From NCBI GenBank assembly GCA_945637645.1, contig CALZDK010000057.1:1-10625 (forward strand): DNA of 10,625 nucleotides, in the 5' to 3' direction. The notes beneath the pieces are model-generated. The model was not told the origin of the DNA, searched no databases, and saw only the letters and a program-made list of their open reading frames with translations. Below are positions 1-7,804 of this stretch, piece after piece. This stretch comes from an uncultured Prevotella sp. Its GTDB lineage: Bacteria; Bacteroidota; Bacteroidia; Bacteroidales; Bacteroidaceae. Positions within the stretch are counted from its first letter, which is position 1. Every line of letters begins with the position of its first letter. The position numbers and the translations under genes were made by a program.

Positions 1-1
1 C

Positions 2-1576
2 AAGAGCTCGTTCAACCGTCCTAACCTCTATTATGAGGTACGTTCCAAGACAAAAGACGTTGACAAGGACATCATAAAGTTCATACGCCAACACCCTGGC
101 AAGAGTGGCATCATCTACTGTCTGTCAAGGAAGAAAGTGGAGGAGCTCGCTGCCGTACTGAGGGCAAACGACATCAAGGCGGCGGCATATCATGCGGGAC
201 TTGACTCCAACACCCGTTCCGCTACACAGGACGACTTCCTCATGGAACGCATCGACGTGATTGTAGCCACCATAGCCTTCGGCATGGGCATCGACAAGCC
301 CGACGTGCGCTTCGTAATCCACTACGACATTCCAAAGAGCCTCGAAGGATACTATCAGGAAACCGGACGCGCCGGACGCGACGGAGGCGAAGGCATGTGC
401 ATCGCCTTCTACAGCTACAAAGACCTGCAGAAGCTCGACAAGTTCATGGAGGGGAAACCCGTGGCGGAGCAGGACATCGGAAGGCAACTGCTGCAGGAAA
501 CGGCGGCTTATGCCGAGACTTCCGTATGCCGACGTAAGATGCTCCTGCACTATTTCGGCGAGCAATACACCAAGGTAAACTGCGGAAGCTGCGACAACTG
601 TCTCCACCCACGCAAGAAGATAGAGGCTATGAACCAGATGGTTACGGCACTCAAGGCTATACTTGCAATAAAGGAGAACTTCCGTTCCGACTACGTCATC
701 GACTTCATAACAGGAAAGGAAACCGACGAGATAATTGCCCACAGGCATCAGAATCTTGAGGAGTTCGGATCCGGCGAGGACGACGACGAGAAGATTTGGA
801 ATCCGCTGCTCCGACAGGCGCTCATTGCCGGATATCTTAAGAAAGACGTGGAAAACTACGGCCTCCTGAAAATCACTCCCGAGGGAAAGAAATTCATCAA
901 GAAACCTACTTCCTTCGAGATTGTGGAAGACAGGGAGTTCGACGACGACTATATCGACGACGGAGGAGAAACGACAAGTGCTCTCGACCCTACACTGCAC
1001 GCCATGCTGCGCGACCTGCGCAAGAAGGTGTCGAAACAGATAGAGCGCCCGCCTTACGTCATCTTCCAGGACGTGTCGCTCGAACAGATGGCAACCGACT
1101 ATCCCGTAACCCTCGAGGAACTGAAAAGCATTCAGGGCGTGGGCGAGGGCAAGGTGCGACAGCCCTATGCCAAGGAGTTCGTAGGTCTTATCAAGCAGTA
1201 TTGCGAGGAAAACGACATCGTCCGACAGACCGACCTTCGCGTACGCACCGTAGCCAAGAAGTCAATGCTCAAGGTGAGCATAATACAAGGCATCGACCGC
1301 CAAATAGCCCTCGACGACATAGCAAATGCCAAGGGCATAGACTTCAACGAGATGCTCGACGAGGTGGAGGCTATCGTCTATTCCGGCACGAAGCTCAACA
1401 TCGACTATTTCCTCGACGAGGTGATGGACGAAGACCATATTGACGACATCTACGACTATTTCCTCGATTCCGACACCGACGACCTTGAGACGGCTATCGA
1501 CGAGCTGGGCGAGGACTACTCCGAGGACGAAATACGCCTCGTGCGCATCAAGTTCATCTCCGAGATGGCTAATTAA
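2..1576 (+). CDS. recQ: ATP-dependent DNA helicase RecQ, 5'-truncated by the window edge
   Basis: RecQ is a 3'-to-5' superfamily 2 DNA helicase of recombination and replication-fork repair. The frame is open from base 2, so a GTG at 137 is internal and not the start. The 524 visible codons contain the second RecA-like lobe: motif IV (GIIYCLSRKKVEELA, near 107-151), motif V (ATIAFGMGIDKPDVRF) and motif VI with the arginine finger (YYQETGRAGRDG, 350-385). The RecQ zinc site follows, with cysteine codons at 527, 581, 590 and 599 (spacing C-x17-C-x2-C-x2-C). After a winged-helix region comes an HRDC domain (about 986-1213) with the turn IQGVGEGK. The remaining ~120 residues form a C-terminal extension that is strongly acidic near the end. 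Walker A and the DEAH box must lie upstream. By comparison with full-length RecQ of this type, roughly 200 N-terminal residues are missing. The stop TAA is at 1574-1576. Confidence 0.97.
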   Translation, partial: KSSFNRPNLYYEVRSKTKDVDKDIIKFIRQHPGKSGIIYCLSRKKVEELAAVLRANDIKAAAYHAGLDSNTRSATQDDFLMERIDVIVATIAFGMGIDKPDVRFVIHYDIPKSLEGYYQETGRAGRDGGEGMCIAFYSYKDLQKLDKFMEGKPVAEQDIGRQLLQETAAYAETSVCRRKMLLHYFGEQYTKVNCGSCDNCLHPRKKIEAMNQMVTALKAILAIKENFRSDYVIDFITGKETDEIIAHRHQNLEEFGSGEDDDEKIWNPLLRQALIAGYLKKDVENYGLLKITPEGKKFIKKPTSFEIVEDREFDDDYIDDGGETTSALDPTLHAMLRDLRKKVSKQIERPPYVIFQDVSLEQMATDYPVTLEELKSIQGVGEGKVRQPYAKEFVGLIKQYCEENDIVRQTDLRVRTVAKKSMLKVSIIQGIDRQIALDDIANAKGIDFNEMLDEVEAIVYSGTKLNIDYFLDEVMDEDHIDDIYDYFLDSDTDDLETAIDELGEDYSEDEIRLVRIKFISEMAN

Positions 1577-1628
1577 ATAACGTTAAACTTGCAAATAAAA
1601 GTCGAATATCGCTCCTTATGTGAGAAAT

Positions 1629-1649
1629 TTGTGCTAAATTTGCACGCAA
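1629..1649 (+). promoter_or_regulatory. Probable guaB promoter: Bacteroidetes -7-like box inside a small inverted repeat
   Basis: TAAATTTG at 1635-1642 matches the Bacteroidetes sigma-ABfr -7 consensus TAnnTTTG exactly. It lies 27 bases before the guaB ATG, which would leave a leader of about 20 bases. I see no good TTTG-type -33 box at the usual distance, so the call rests on one element and on the gap between recQ and guaB. The box sits in an imperfect inverted repeat: TTGTGC at 1629-1634 pairs with GCAC-g-CAA at 1642-1649, with one bulged G. Whether this is an operator or chance cannot be told here. Confidence 0.5.
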
Positions 1650-1669
1650 TAAAAATTAAAGTAAACAAT

Positions 1670-3157
1670 ATGTCATCATTTATTGCAGATAAAATCGTGA
1701 TGGACGGTCTTACTTTTGACGACGTCCTTCTCATTCCGGCATACTCTGAAGTGCTGCCAAAATCGGTTGAGTTGAAAACAAGGTTCTCCCGCAACATTGA
1801 GCTTAACGTGCCTTTTGTGACCGCTGCCATGGATACCGTGACAGAGTCGCAGATGGCTATTGCCATAGCTCGTGAAGGCGGCATCGGTGTTATACACAAA
1901 AACATGTCAATAGAGGAACAGGCCCGTCAGGTGGCAATAGTGAAAAGGGCTGAGAACGGTATGATCTACGACCCTGTAACTATCCGACGCGGATCCACCG
2001 TCAAGGATGCACTGGACATGATGGCTGAATATCATATCGGTGGCATTCCTGTAGTGGACGACGACAACCATCTCGTGGGCATCGTCACCAACCGCGACTT
2101 GCGTTTCGAAAGACATCTCGACAAGAAGGTTGACGAGATAATGTCGAAGGAGAACCTCGTCACCACACACCAGCAGACCGACCTCACTGCTGCCGCACAG
2201 ATTCTACAGGAGAACAAGATAGAGAAACTCCCAGTAGTGGACAAGGACAACCACCTCGTCGGACTCATCACCTATAAGGATATAACCAAGGCAAAGGACA
2301 AGCCTATGGCATGCAAGGATGTCAAGGGCCGTTTGCGCGTGGCAGCAGGAGTAGGTGTCACAAGCGACACTCTCGACCGCATGCAGGCTCTCGTCGACGC
2401 TGGCGCCGACGCCATCATCATCGACACCGCCCACGGACATTCTAAATATGTGATAGAGAAACTCGTAGAGGCAAAGAAGGCTTTCCCGAAGGTTGACATC
2501 GTCGTTGGTAACGTGGCTACCGGCGAGGCTGCCAAACTGCTCGTGGAGAATGGTGCCGATGCCATAAAGGTGGGCATCGGTCCTGGATCTATCTGTACCA
2601 CTCGTGTGGTGGCTGGTGTGGGCGTTCCACAGCTTTCTGCCGTTTATGATGTGTACAGCGCACTCAAAGGCACTGGCATTCCTCTCATCGCCGACGGCGG
2701 ACTGCGCTATTCAGGCGACATCGTCAAGGCTCTTGCCGCCGGCGGAAGCTGCGTGATGATAGGTTCTCTCGTGGCAGGTACAGAAGAGAGCCCTGGCGAG
2801 ACAATCATCTTCAACGGACGTAAGTTCAAGAGCTATCGCGGTATGGGCTCACTTGAGGCAATGGAACAGAAAAACGGTTCAAAGGACCGCTATTTCCAGA
2901 GCGACACAAAGGACGTGAAGAAACTCGTTCCGGAGGGTATCGCGGGACGCGTACCCTACAAAGGAACCGTACAGGAAGTTATCTACCAGCTTGTCGGCGG
3001 ACTGCGCTCAGGCATGGGCTACTGTGGTGCCGGCAGCATAGAGGCACTCCACAATGCCAAGTTCACACGCATCACTAACGCGGGCGTGCTGGAGAGTCAT
3101 CCTCACGACATCTCAATAACAAGCGAGGCTCCAAACTATTCACGTCCAAACGATTAA
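1670..3157 (+). CDS. guaB: Inosine-5'-monophosphate dehydrogenase GuaB
   Basis: IMP dehydrogenase oxidises IMP to XMP with NAD+, the rate-limiting step of guanine nucleotide synthesis, in the cytoplasm. The 495-residue protein has the family's usual length. The N-terminus (LTFDDVLLIPAYSEVLP, residues 14-30) and PFVTAAMDTVTE (48-59) open the TIM barrel. Two CBS domains are inserted at about 98-210 (GGIPVVDDDNHLVGIVTNRD, then EKLPVVDKDNHLVGLITYKD). The barrel resumes with the NAD-site stretch IIIDTAHGHS (249-258) and the catalytic loop GIGPGSICTTR, with nucleophile Cys309. The phosphate site ADGGLRYSGD (341-350), the flap YRGMGS (389-394) and the Arg/Tyr pair of EGIAGRVPYKG (Arg427, Tyr430) are all present. 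The frame is open back to a TTG at 1589, but the ATG at 1670 matches the family N-terminus and follows an A/T-rich leader. The gene looks intact and functional. GMP reductase and other CBS proteins are excluded by the full IMPDH motif set. Confidence 0.98.
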   Translation: MSSFIADKIVMDGLTFDDVLLIPAYSEVLPKSVELKTRFSRNIELNVPFVTAAMDTVTESQMAIAIAREGGIGVIHKNMSIEEQARQVAIVKRAENGMIYDPVTIRRGSTVKDALDMMAEYHIGGIPVVDDDNHLVGIVTNRDLRFERHLDKKVDEIMSKENLVTTHQQTDLTAAAQILQENKIEKLPVVDKDNHLVGLITYKDITKAKDKPMACKDVKGRLRVAAGVGVTSDTLDRMQALVDAGADAIIIDTAHGHSKYVIEKLVEAKKAFPKVDIVVGNVATGEAAKLLVENGADAIKVGIGPGSICTTRVVAGVGVPQLSAVYDVYSALKGTGIPLIADGGLRYSGDIVKALAAGGSCVMIGSLVAGTEESPGETIIFNGRKFKSYRGMGSLEAMEQKNGSKDRYFQSDTKDVKKLVPEGIAGRVPYKGTVQEVIYQLVGGLRSGMGYCGAGSIEALHNAKFTRITNAGVLESHPHDISITSEAPNYSRPND

Positions 3158-3176
3158 GAAATTTTTCCCAACTTTA

Positions 3177-3197
3177 GGGCGATCCTCGTGGTCGCCC
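3177..3197 (+). terminator. GC-rich hairpin between guaB and the first isomerase gene (possible weak terminator or attenuator)
   Basis: GGGCGATC at 3177-3184 can pair with GGTCGCCC at 3190-3197 around a 5-base loop (CTCGT), giving 8 pairs of which one is G-U. It starts 20 bases after the guaB stop and ends 14 bases before the next ATG. The sequence that follows is GCTTTGGTC, not a T-run, so it is not a classical intrinsic terminator. It could slow read-through, protect the guaB mRNA 3' end or affect translation of the next gene. The pairing is seen; the role is inferred. Confidence 0.4.
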
Positions 3198-3211
3198 GCT
3201 TTGGTCTAAAT

Positions 3212-4636
3212 ATGATTCGAGAATTATCTTTCGCAGCACTGCTCATGAGCGCTTCAACGGCTTTCGCCCAGACTGCCGACGACGATGTCGTCATGACGGT
3301 CAACGGCACGCCAGTGACGCGCTCGGAGTTTGTATATTCATATAATAAGAACAACGGCGACGGAGTCATCGACCGTAAGACGGTGGAGGAATATGCCGAC
3401 CTTTATGCCAACTACAAGCTGAAGGTGGCGGCGGCTGTCGATGCACGTCTCGACACGCTGGCTTCGTTCCGCAACGAATATGCACAGTATCGCGACCGTC
3501 AGGTCCTTCCTGCCATAGTCACCGATGCCGACGTGCTTGCCGAGGCAAAGCGGCTCTACGACAACCGCAAGCGGAAGATAGGATCTCAGGGACTCGTCCT
3601 GGCGGCACACATCTTGCTTCGCCTGCCACAACAGGCTCCCGACAGCGAGAACGACCGTGCCAAACAACGCATCGACTCCATATATCTGGCCTTGAGTCAG
3701 GGCGCTGACTTTGCCGACATGGCACGTCGCCTCTCCCAAGACCCAGGCTCAGCCGGCAAAGGAGGTGAACTTCCTTGGTTTGCCGTCGGACAGACCTTGA
3801 AGGAGTTCGAGGACCAGGCTTTCGCGTTGCAGCCCGGCGAGATGAGCAAACCTTTTCTCTCTCCCGCAGGCTATCACATCATTCTGATGAAAAACAGAAA
3901 GCAGCTCGAACCTTTCGACTCTCTGCGCGACGAGATAGTGAAGTTTGTGGAACGCAGAAACATACGCGACGCCATAGCAATGAGAAAAGTGTCGGAAACC
4001 GTCAGACAGTCGAATGGCAAACTGGCAAAGGTGGACGTGATGAACCATCTTGCCGACTCCATCAGTGCCGCCGACAGCGACACGAAATGGCTTTTCAAGG
4101 AATACCACGACGGACTGCTTCTCTATGAGATAAGCAACCGCATGGTATGGGAGAAGGCGGCAAAGGATGAGCAGGCTCTCGCACGCTTCTTCAAGGCAAA
4201 CAAGAAAAAGTATGCTTGGAGCGAACCACGCTATAAAGGCATTGCTTTCTTCGTCCGCAACGAGGATGACGTCAAAGCGGTAAGGAAATGTGTCAGGAAA
4301 CTCGATTTCAGCAAGTGGAACGAGGCCTTGAGGACCACGTTCAATTCCGACTCCGTAAAACGCATAATAGCCGAAAAGGGCATCTTCCGTCGTGGCGACA
4401 ATGCCGTTGTTGACCAGATAGTTTTTAAAATCGACACCGTGCCCAACATTCCTGACGGCTTCGTAGGGGCTGCCGTATATGGTAAGAAGCTGAAGGCTCC
4501 AAAAGAATATACCGACGTGCGCGGACTTGTGGTCTCCGACTATCAGGAAAGACTCGAACAAGAGTGGCTGGCAGACCTGCGAAGACGCTATCCTGTCGTC
4601 ATCAACAAGGAAGTTCTCAAAACAATAAAACAATAA
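3212..4636 (+). CDS. Secreted parvulin-type peptidylprolyl isomerase (SurA/PpiC-like)
   Basis: This is a probable periplasmic prolyl cis-trans isomerase and chaperone for exported or outer-membrane proteins. The ATG at 3212 gives 474 residues beginning with a signal peptide (IRELSFAALLMSASTAFA, cleavage near residue 19-20). A GTG start at 3188 is open in frame but would put eight extra residues before the signal peptide and would fall inside a hairpin, so I prefer the ATG. Residues ~26-120 form a SurA-N-like region (VVMTVNGTPVTRSEF). A canonical parvulin domain spans about 127-232: AAHILLRLP with His133, the loop DPGSAGKGGELPWF (178-190) and GYHIILMKNRK with His222, so both parvulin histidines are kept. 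The C-terminal half (~330-474, from KYAWSEPRYKGIAFFV) is a divergent second module without a clear active site. The next isomerase gene starts 6 bases downstream, which points to co-transcription and a shared role in envelope assembly. Confidence 0.9.
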   Translation: MIRELSFAALLMSASTAFAQTADDDVVMTVNGTPVTRSEFVYSYNKNNGDGVIDRKTVEEYADLYANYKLKVAAAVDARLDTLASFRNEYAQYRDRQVLPAIVTDADVLAEAKRLYDNRKRKIGSQGLVLAAHILLRLPQQAPDSENDRAKQRIDSIYLALSQGADFADMARRLSQDPGSAGKGGELPWFAVGQTLKEFEDQAFALQPGEMSKPFLSPAGYHIILMKNRKQLEPFDSLRDEIVKFVERRNIRDAIAMRKVSETVRQSNGKLAKVDVMNHLADSISAADSDTKWLFKEYHDGLLLYEISNRMVWEKAAKDEQALARFFKANKKKYAWSEPRYKGIAFFVRNEDDVKAVRKCVRKLDFSKWNEALRTTFNSDSVKRIIAEKGIFRRGDNAVVDQIVFKIDTVPNIPDGFVGAAVYGKKLKAPKEYTDVRGLVVSDYQERLEQEWLADLRRRYPVVINKEVLKTIKQ

Positions 4637-4642
4637 ATTTCA

Positions 4643-6082
4643 ATGACAAAGACAACAAGAATAAGACTTTATATCCTGTCCTTGCTCACCGTGGTGGGAC
4701 TGGCTTCCATGGCAAAAGGACAGATAAGCAACGACGACGGTGCGGCTGCAGCAGACTCTGCCGCCGTCGATTCCATACAGCCTATTCCTGAGTCGGCTAT
4801 CGTCGATGAGGTGATATGGGTCGTTGGCGACGAGGCGATACTGAAGAGTGATGTGGAGGCAATGAGACTGCAGGCGGCACAGGAGGGAACGAAATGGAAT
4901 GGCGACCCCGACTGCATCATCCCAGAGCAGATAGCCGTGCAGAAACTCTATCTCCATCAGGCTGCCATCGACAGTATAGAGGTGTCACAGTCTGAGATAA
5001 CTCAGATGGTGGACCAGCAGATAAACGGATGGATTCAGATGATTGGATCGAAAGAGAAACTTGAGGAATACAAGAAACAGACCGTCACGCAGATGCGAAA
5101 CGAACTTAACGATGTGGTTCGCGACCGTATGATGGCGCAGAAAATGCAGAAACAGCTCGTCGAGGACATCTCTGTCACTCCGGCAGAGGTACGCCGCTAT
5201 TTCAGCAATCTCCCCGACGACAGCATCCCTTACGTCCCAACGGAGGTGGAGGTGCAAATAATAACCCAGACACCAAAGATTGAGCAGGAGGAGATAAACA
5301 GGGTTAAGGAGACTCTTCGAGAGTTTACCGACCGCATCACCAAGGGTGAGTCGTCTTTCACCACCTTGGCACGCCTCTATTCCGAAGACCCAGGAACGGC
5401 ACGTCAGGGCGGCGAGCTCGACTATACGGGACGTGGCATGCTCGACCCTGCCTTTGCCAATGTGGCTTTCAACCTCACCGACCCAAAGAAGGTGTCGAAA
5501 ATCGTGGAGTCTGAATTTGGATACCATATCATACAGCTCATCGACAAGCGAGGCGACAAGATAAAGTGCCGCCACATACTCCTCAAACCACAGGTTTCCG
5601 ACGAGGCTGTCACTGCCTGTCTCGCACGACTCGATTCCATCCGCACCGACATCACCAACGCGAAGTTCTCTTTCGAGGATGCCGCATCCTTTATCTCCGA
5701 CGACAAGGACACTCGTAACAACAAGGGACTCATGTCCAATGCCACAGAGATGTCGCGCACGTCGAAATTCCGCATGCAGGACCTCCCGTCAGAGATTGCC
5801 ATCGTCGTTGATACTATGCAGATAGGTCAGGTGTCGGCACCTTTCACACTGATAAACAACCGCGGCAAACAGGTCTGCGCCATAGTGAAACTGAAAAACA
5901 GGGTCGATGGACACAAGGCTAAGATAACAGAGGACTTCCAGGTAATGAAGGAGGTGGTTGAGGACAAGCGCCGCCAAGAGAAACTCCACAAGTGGGTTGT
6001 TGACAAAATTAAGGCAACTTACGTTCGCATCAATCCTCGCTACCGCGACTGCAAGTTTGAATACGATGGTTGGATAAGGTAA
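4643..6082 (+). CDS. surA: SurA-like periplasmic peptidylprolyl isomerase/chaperone with two parvulin domains
   Basis: SurA escorts unfolded beta-barrel proteins across the periplasm to the BAM complex. The 479-residue product has an N-terminal signal peptide (YILSLLTVVGLASMAKG, cleavage near residue 26) and a low-complexity Ala/Asp linker. A SurA-N chaperone region follows, about residues 53-185 (VDEVIWVVGDEAILKSDVE). Parvulin domain 1 spans ~203-302, with YSEDPGTARQGGELDYTGRG and EFGYHIIQLID (His295). Parvulin domain 2 spans ~306-418 and begins KCRHILLK (His311). Domain 1 lacks the first-strand histidine (VEVQIITQTP at the expected place). Domain 2 lacks both a GGELGW-like loop and the terminal GYHII histidine. 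Activity of either domain is therefore uncertain, although the chaperone function of SurA does not need isomerase activity. A C-terminal helix (430-456) precedes the last strand. The gene lies 6 bases after the previous isomerase gene and 2 bases before the OstA-like gene. A plain PpiC-type isomerase annotation would also be acceptable. Confidence 0.9.
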   Translation: MTKTTRIRLYILSLLTVVGLASMAKGQISNDDGAAAADSAAVDSIQPIPESAIVDEVIWVVGDEAILKSDVEAMRLQAAQEGTKWNGDPDCIIPEQIAVQKLYLHQAAIDSIEVSQSEITQMVDQQINGWIQMIGSKEKLEEYKKQTVTQMRNELNDVVRDRMMAQKMQKQLVEDISVTPAEVRRYFSNLPDDSIPYVPTEVEVQIITQTPKIEQEEINRVKETLREFTDRITKGESSFTTLARLYSEDPGTARQGGELDYTGRGMLDPAFANVAFNLTDPKKVSKIVESEFGYHIIQLIDKRGDKIKCRHILLKPQVSDEAVTACLARLDSIRTDITNAKFSFEDAASFISDDKDTRNNKGLMSNATEMSRTSKFRMQDLPSEIAIVVDTMQIGQVSAPFTLINNRGKQVCAIVKLKNRVDGHKAKITEDFQVMKEVVEDKRRQEKLHKWVVDKIKATYVRINPRYRDCKFEYDGWIR

Positions 6083-6084
6083 AA

Positions 6085-7797
6085 ATGCAGAAAAGGAACA
6101 CATTATTTATTATTGTAGCCCTCATCGTGGGACTGTCGTTCGCAATGACTCCTCCACAGAAAAAGAGGAAAACAGGAAGACGGACAGCAAAGACGGAGGA
6201 CAACCGTGTATATCTTGTACATGCCGACGTGCTCTCCTACGACCAGTACAAGAATCCCGACGCGCAGATTCTCGACGGGCATGTGCAGTTCCGCCATAAC
6301 GGGGCGAAGCTGTTCTGCGACAGTGCTCACTTCTATGAGGCCTCCAATTCCTTCGAGGCTTTCGGACATGTAAAGATGTTTCAGGGCGACACGCTCTCGC
6401 TATTCTCCGACTATGCCTACTACGACGGCAACGACCAGATGGCTATGGCACGCTTCAACGTGGTGCTAAAACACCGCAAGTCAAAACTCTATACCGACAG
6501 CCTCAACTTCGACCGTCTCTACAATATCGGCTATTTCTTCGAGGGTGGAAAACTCATCGACAATGGTAGTGTGCTGACTTCCGACTGGGGTGAATACGAC
6601 ACAAAAACACGCATCGCAGTGTTCAACTACGATGTCCGTCTGCGCAACAAGAAGTTCTATCTCACTTCCGACACTCTCTACTACAACACCGGCAACTCCT
6701 TGGCGCATGTGGTTGGTCCTTCGAATATTACGTCCGGAAACAGCCATATCTACACCGAGAATGCTTTCTACAACACCAACAAGGAATACTCCGAACTATT
6801 CGGACGCTCGGTAATGAACGACAAGGGAAAGTCGGTGGTCGGCGACAGTGTATATTATGACAGTAAGAACGGCACGTCAGAGGCTTTCGGCAATGTCATA
6901 TTCACCGACTCCGTAAACAAGACCATGCTCACCGGCGACTACTGCTGGTACGACGAGAATACGGGCTACGCCATGGCGACAAAGCGTGCCGTGGCAATAG
7001 ACTTCTCACAGAAGGACTCGCTCTTTATGCATGCCGACACTTTCAAGATTTTTACACACAATATCAATACCGACTCTGTGTATCGCAAGATTCATGCCTT
7101 CAACCATGTTCGTGCCTACAGAGTGGATGTTCAGGCGGTCTGCGACTCACTTGTCTATAACTCCAAGGACTCTTGCATGACGATGTATCGCGACCCTATT
7201 GTGTGGAACGTCAACCAGCAGTTGCTTGGCGAGGAGATACAGGTGTTCATGAAGGACTCCACCATTCATCGGGCGCATGTCATCGGACAGGCTCTCTCCA
7301 TCGAGCAGATGGCGGACTCCATACATTTCAACCAGATTTCGTCCAAGGAGATGCTTGCCTATTTCGAGAAGGGCGAGATTTATGAGGCGGAGTCCAAGGA
7401 CAACGTCCAGATTGTCTATTATCCAATCGACGACAGCGACAGCACCATAATCGGACTCAACTACACCGAGACTACTCAGATGCGTATGTTCCTCGAAAAC
7501 CGCAAGATGAAGAAAATCTGGATGCCAAAGGCTGAGGGCACTCTCTACCCGCTCTCACAGGTACCGCCAGACAAGTATTTCCTGCCAAACTACGCGTGGT
7601 TCGACTACATTCGCCCGCTCAACAAGGACGACATCTTCAACTGGAGAGCGAAAAAGGGTGGTACGGAACTGAAACCGGAAAAGAGAAGGGAAGCGCCACT
7701 TCAGCATCTGAAGCCGGCGCAACAAAACTCTACAGCCACAACGCTACAAACAGATGTCTCAACTCCTTCAACTCCCTTAACTCCCTTAACTCCTTAG
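6085..7797 (+). CDS. OstA/LptA-like protein of lipopolysaccharide transport, with a repeat-built C-terminus
   Basis: OstA/LptA-type proteins form a beta-jellyroll bridge that carries LPS through the periplasm to LptD. The ATG at 6085 gives 570 residues with a signal peptide or N-terminal membrane segment (NTLFIIVALIVGLSFA, ending near residue 20) and then a basic patch (KKRKTGRR). The body consists of repeated beta-rich units of the OstA fold: a GD or SD step, an aromatic YYD, and an A-G-x-V turn. Examples are CDSAHFYEASNSFEAFGHV, SDTLYYNTGNSLAHVVG, GDSVYYDSKNGTSEAFGNV and GDYCWYDENTGYAMATKRA. At 570 residues it is far longer than proteobacterial LptA (about 185 aa), as expected of the multi-repeat OstA-like proteins of Bacteroidetes. 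The C-terminal ~40 residues are Pro/Gln/Thr-rich and end in four tripeptides. An in-frame TTG at 6070 would overlap surA; I prefer the ATG, which follows an AAGG at 6076-6079, the only SD-like sequence noticed here. Placement after two isomerase genes supports an outer-membrane assembly role. Confidence 0.87.
   Translation: MQKRNTLFIIVALIVGLSFAMTPPQKKRKTGRRTAKTEDNRVYLVHADVLSYDQYKNPDAQILDGHVQFRHNGAKLFCDSAHFYEASNSFEAFGHVKMFQGDTLSLFSDYAYYDGNDQMAMARFNVVLKHRKSKLYTDSLNFDRLYNIGYFFEGGKLIDNGSVLTSDWGEYDTKTRIAVFNYDVRLRNKKFYLTSDTLYYNTGNSLAHVVGPSNITSGNSHIYTENAFYNTNKEYSELFGRSVMNDKGKSVVGDSVYYDSKNGTSEAFGNVIFTDSVNKTMLTGDYCWYDENTGYAMATKRAVAIDFSQKDSLFMHADTFKIFTHNINTDSVYRKIHAFNHVRAYRVDVQAVCDSLVYNSKDSCMTMYRDPIVWNVNQQLLGEEIQVFMKDSTIHRAHVIGQALSIEQMADSIHFNQISSKEMLAYFEKGEIYEAESKDNVQIVYYPIDDSDSTIIGLNYTETTQMRMFLENRKMKKIWMPKAEGTLYPLSQVPPDKYFLPNYAWFDYIRPLNKDDIFNWRAKKGGTELKPEKRREAPLQHLKPAQQNSTATTLQTDVSTPSTPLTPLTP
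7759..7794 (+). repeat. Four tandem copies of a 9-base unit at the 3' end of the OstA-like gene
   Basis: The unit TYAACTCCY occurs four times head to tail: TCAACTCCT, TCAACTCCC, TTAACTCCC, TTAACTCCT. It is immediately followed by the TAG stop. In frame it encodes Ser-Thr-Pro twice and Leu-Thr-Pro twice, the last 12 residues of the protein. Because the period is three codons, changes in copy number would lengthen or shorten the tail without shifting frame. The stop codon itself appears to continue the repeat pattern (TTAG against TTAA). The first base of the mutL start codon is only 10 bases past the repeat. Confidence 0.85.
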
Positions 7798-7804
7798 AAT
7801 AGTC

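Noticed and set aside
125..1000. A 291-codon open frame on the - strand opposite recQ
   Set aside because: It lies wholly inside recQ, has no family motifs or start context, and is explained by the rarity of TTA, CTA and TCA triplets in the coding strand.
1589..1669. An upstream in-frame TTG start for guaB adding 27 residues
   Set aside because: The extra residues have no counterpart in IMP dehydrogenases, and they would start upstream of the probable promoter element.
3749..4633. A 294-codon open frame on the - strand covering most of the first isomerase gene's second half
   Set aside because: It is a shadow of a well-supported gene. Its translation is Cys/Val/Phe/Leu-rich, without recognisable domains or a plausible promoter.
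7173..7385. Short + strand open frames inside the OstA-like gene and near its end (7173-7385, 7596-7802)
   Set aside because: They are alternative frames of a clear OstA-like coding sequence. The second ends in N-S-L/N-S-F repeats produced by the 9-base tandem repeat.
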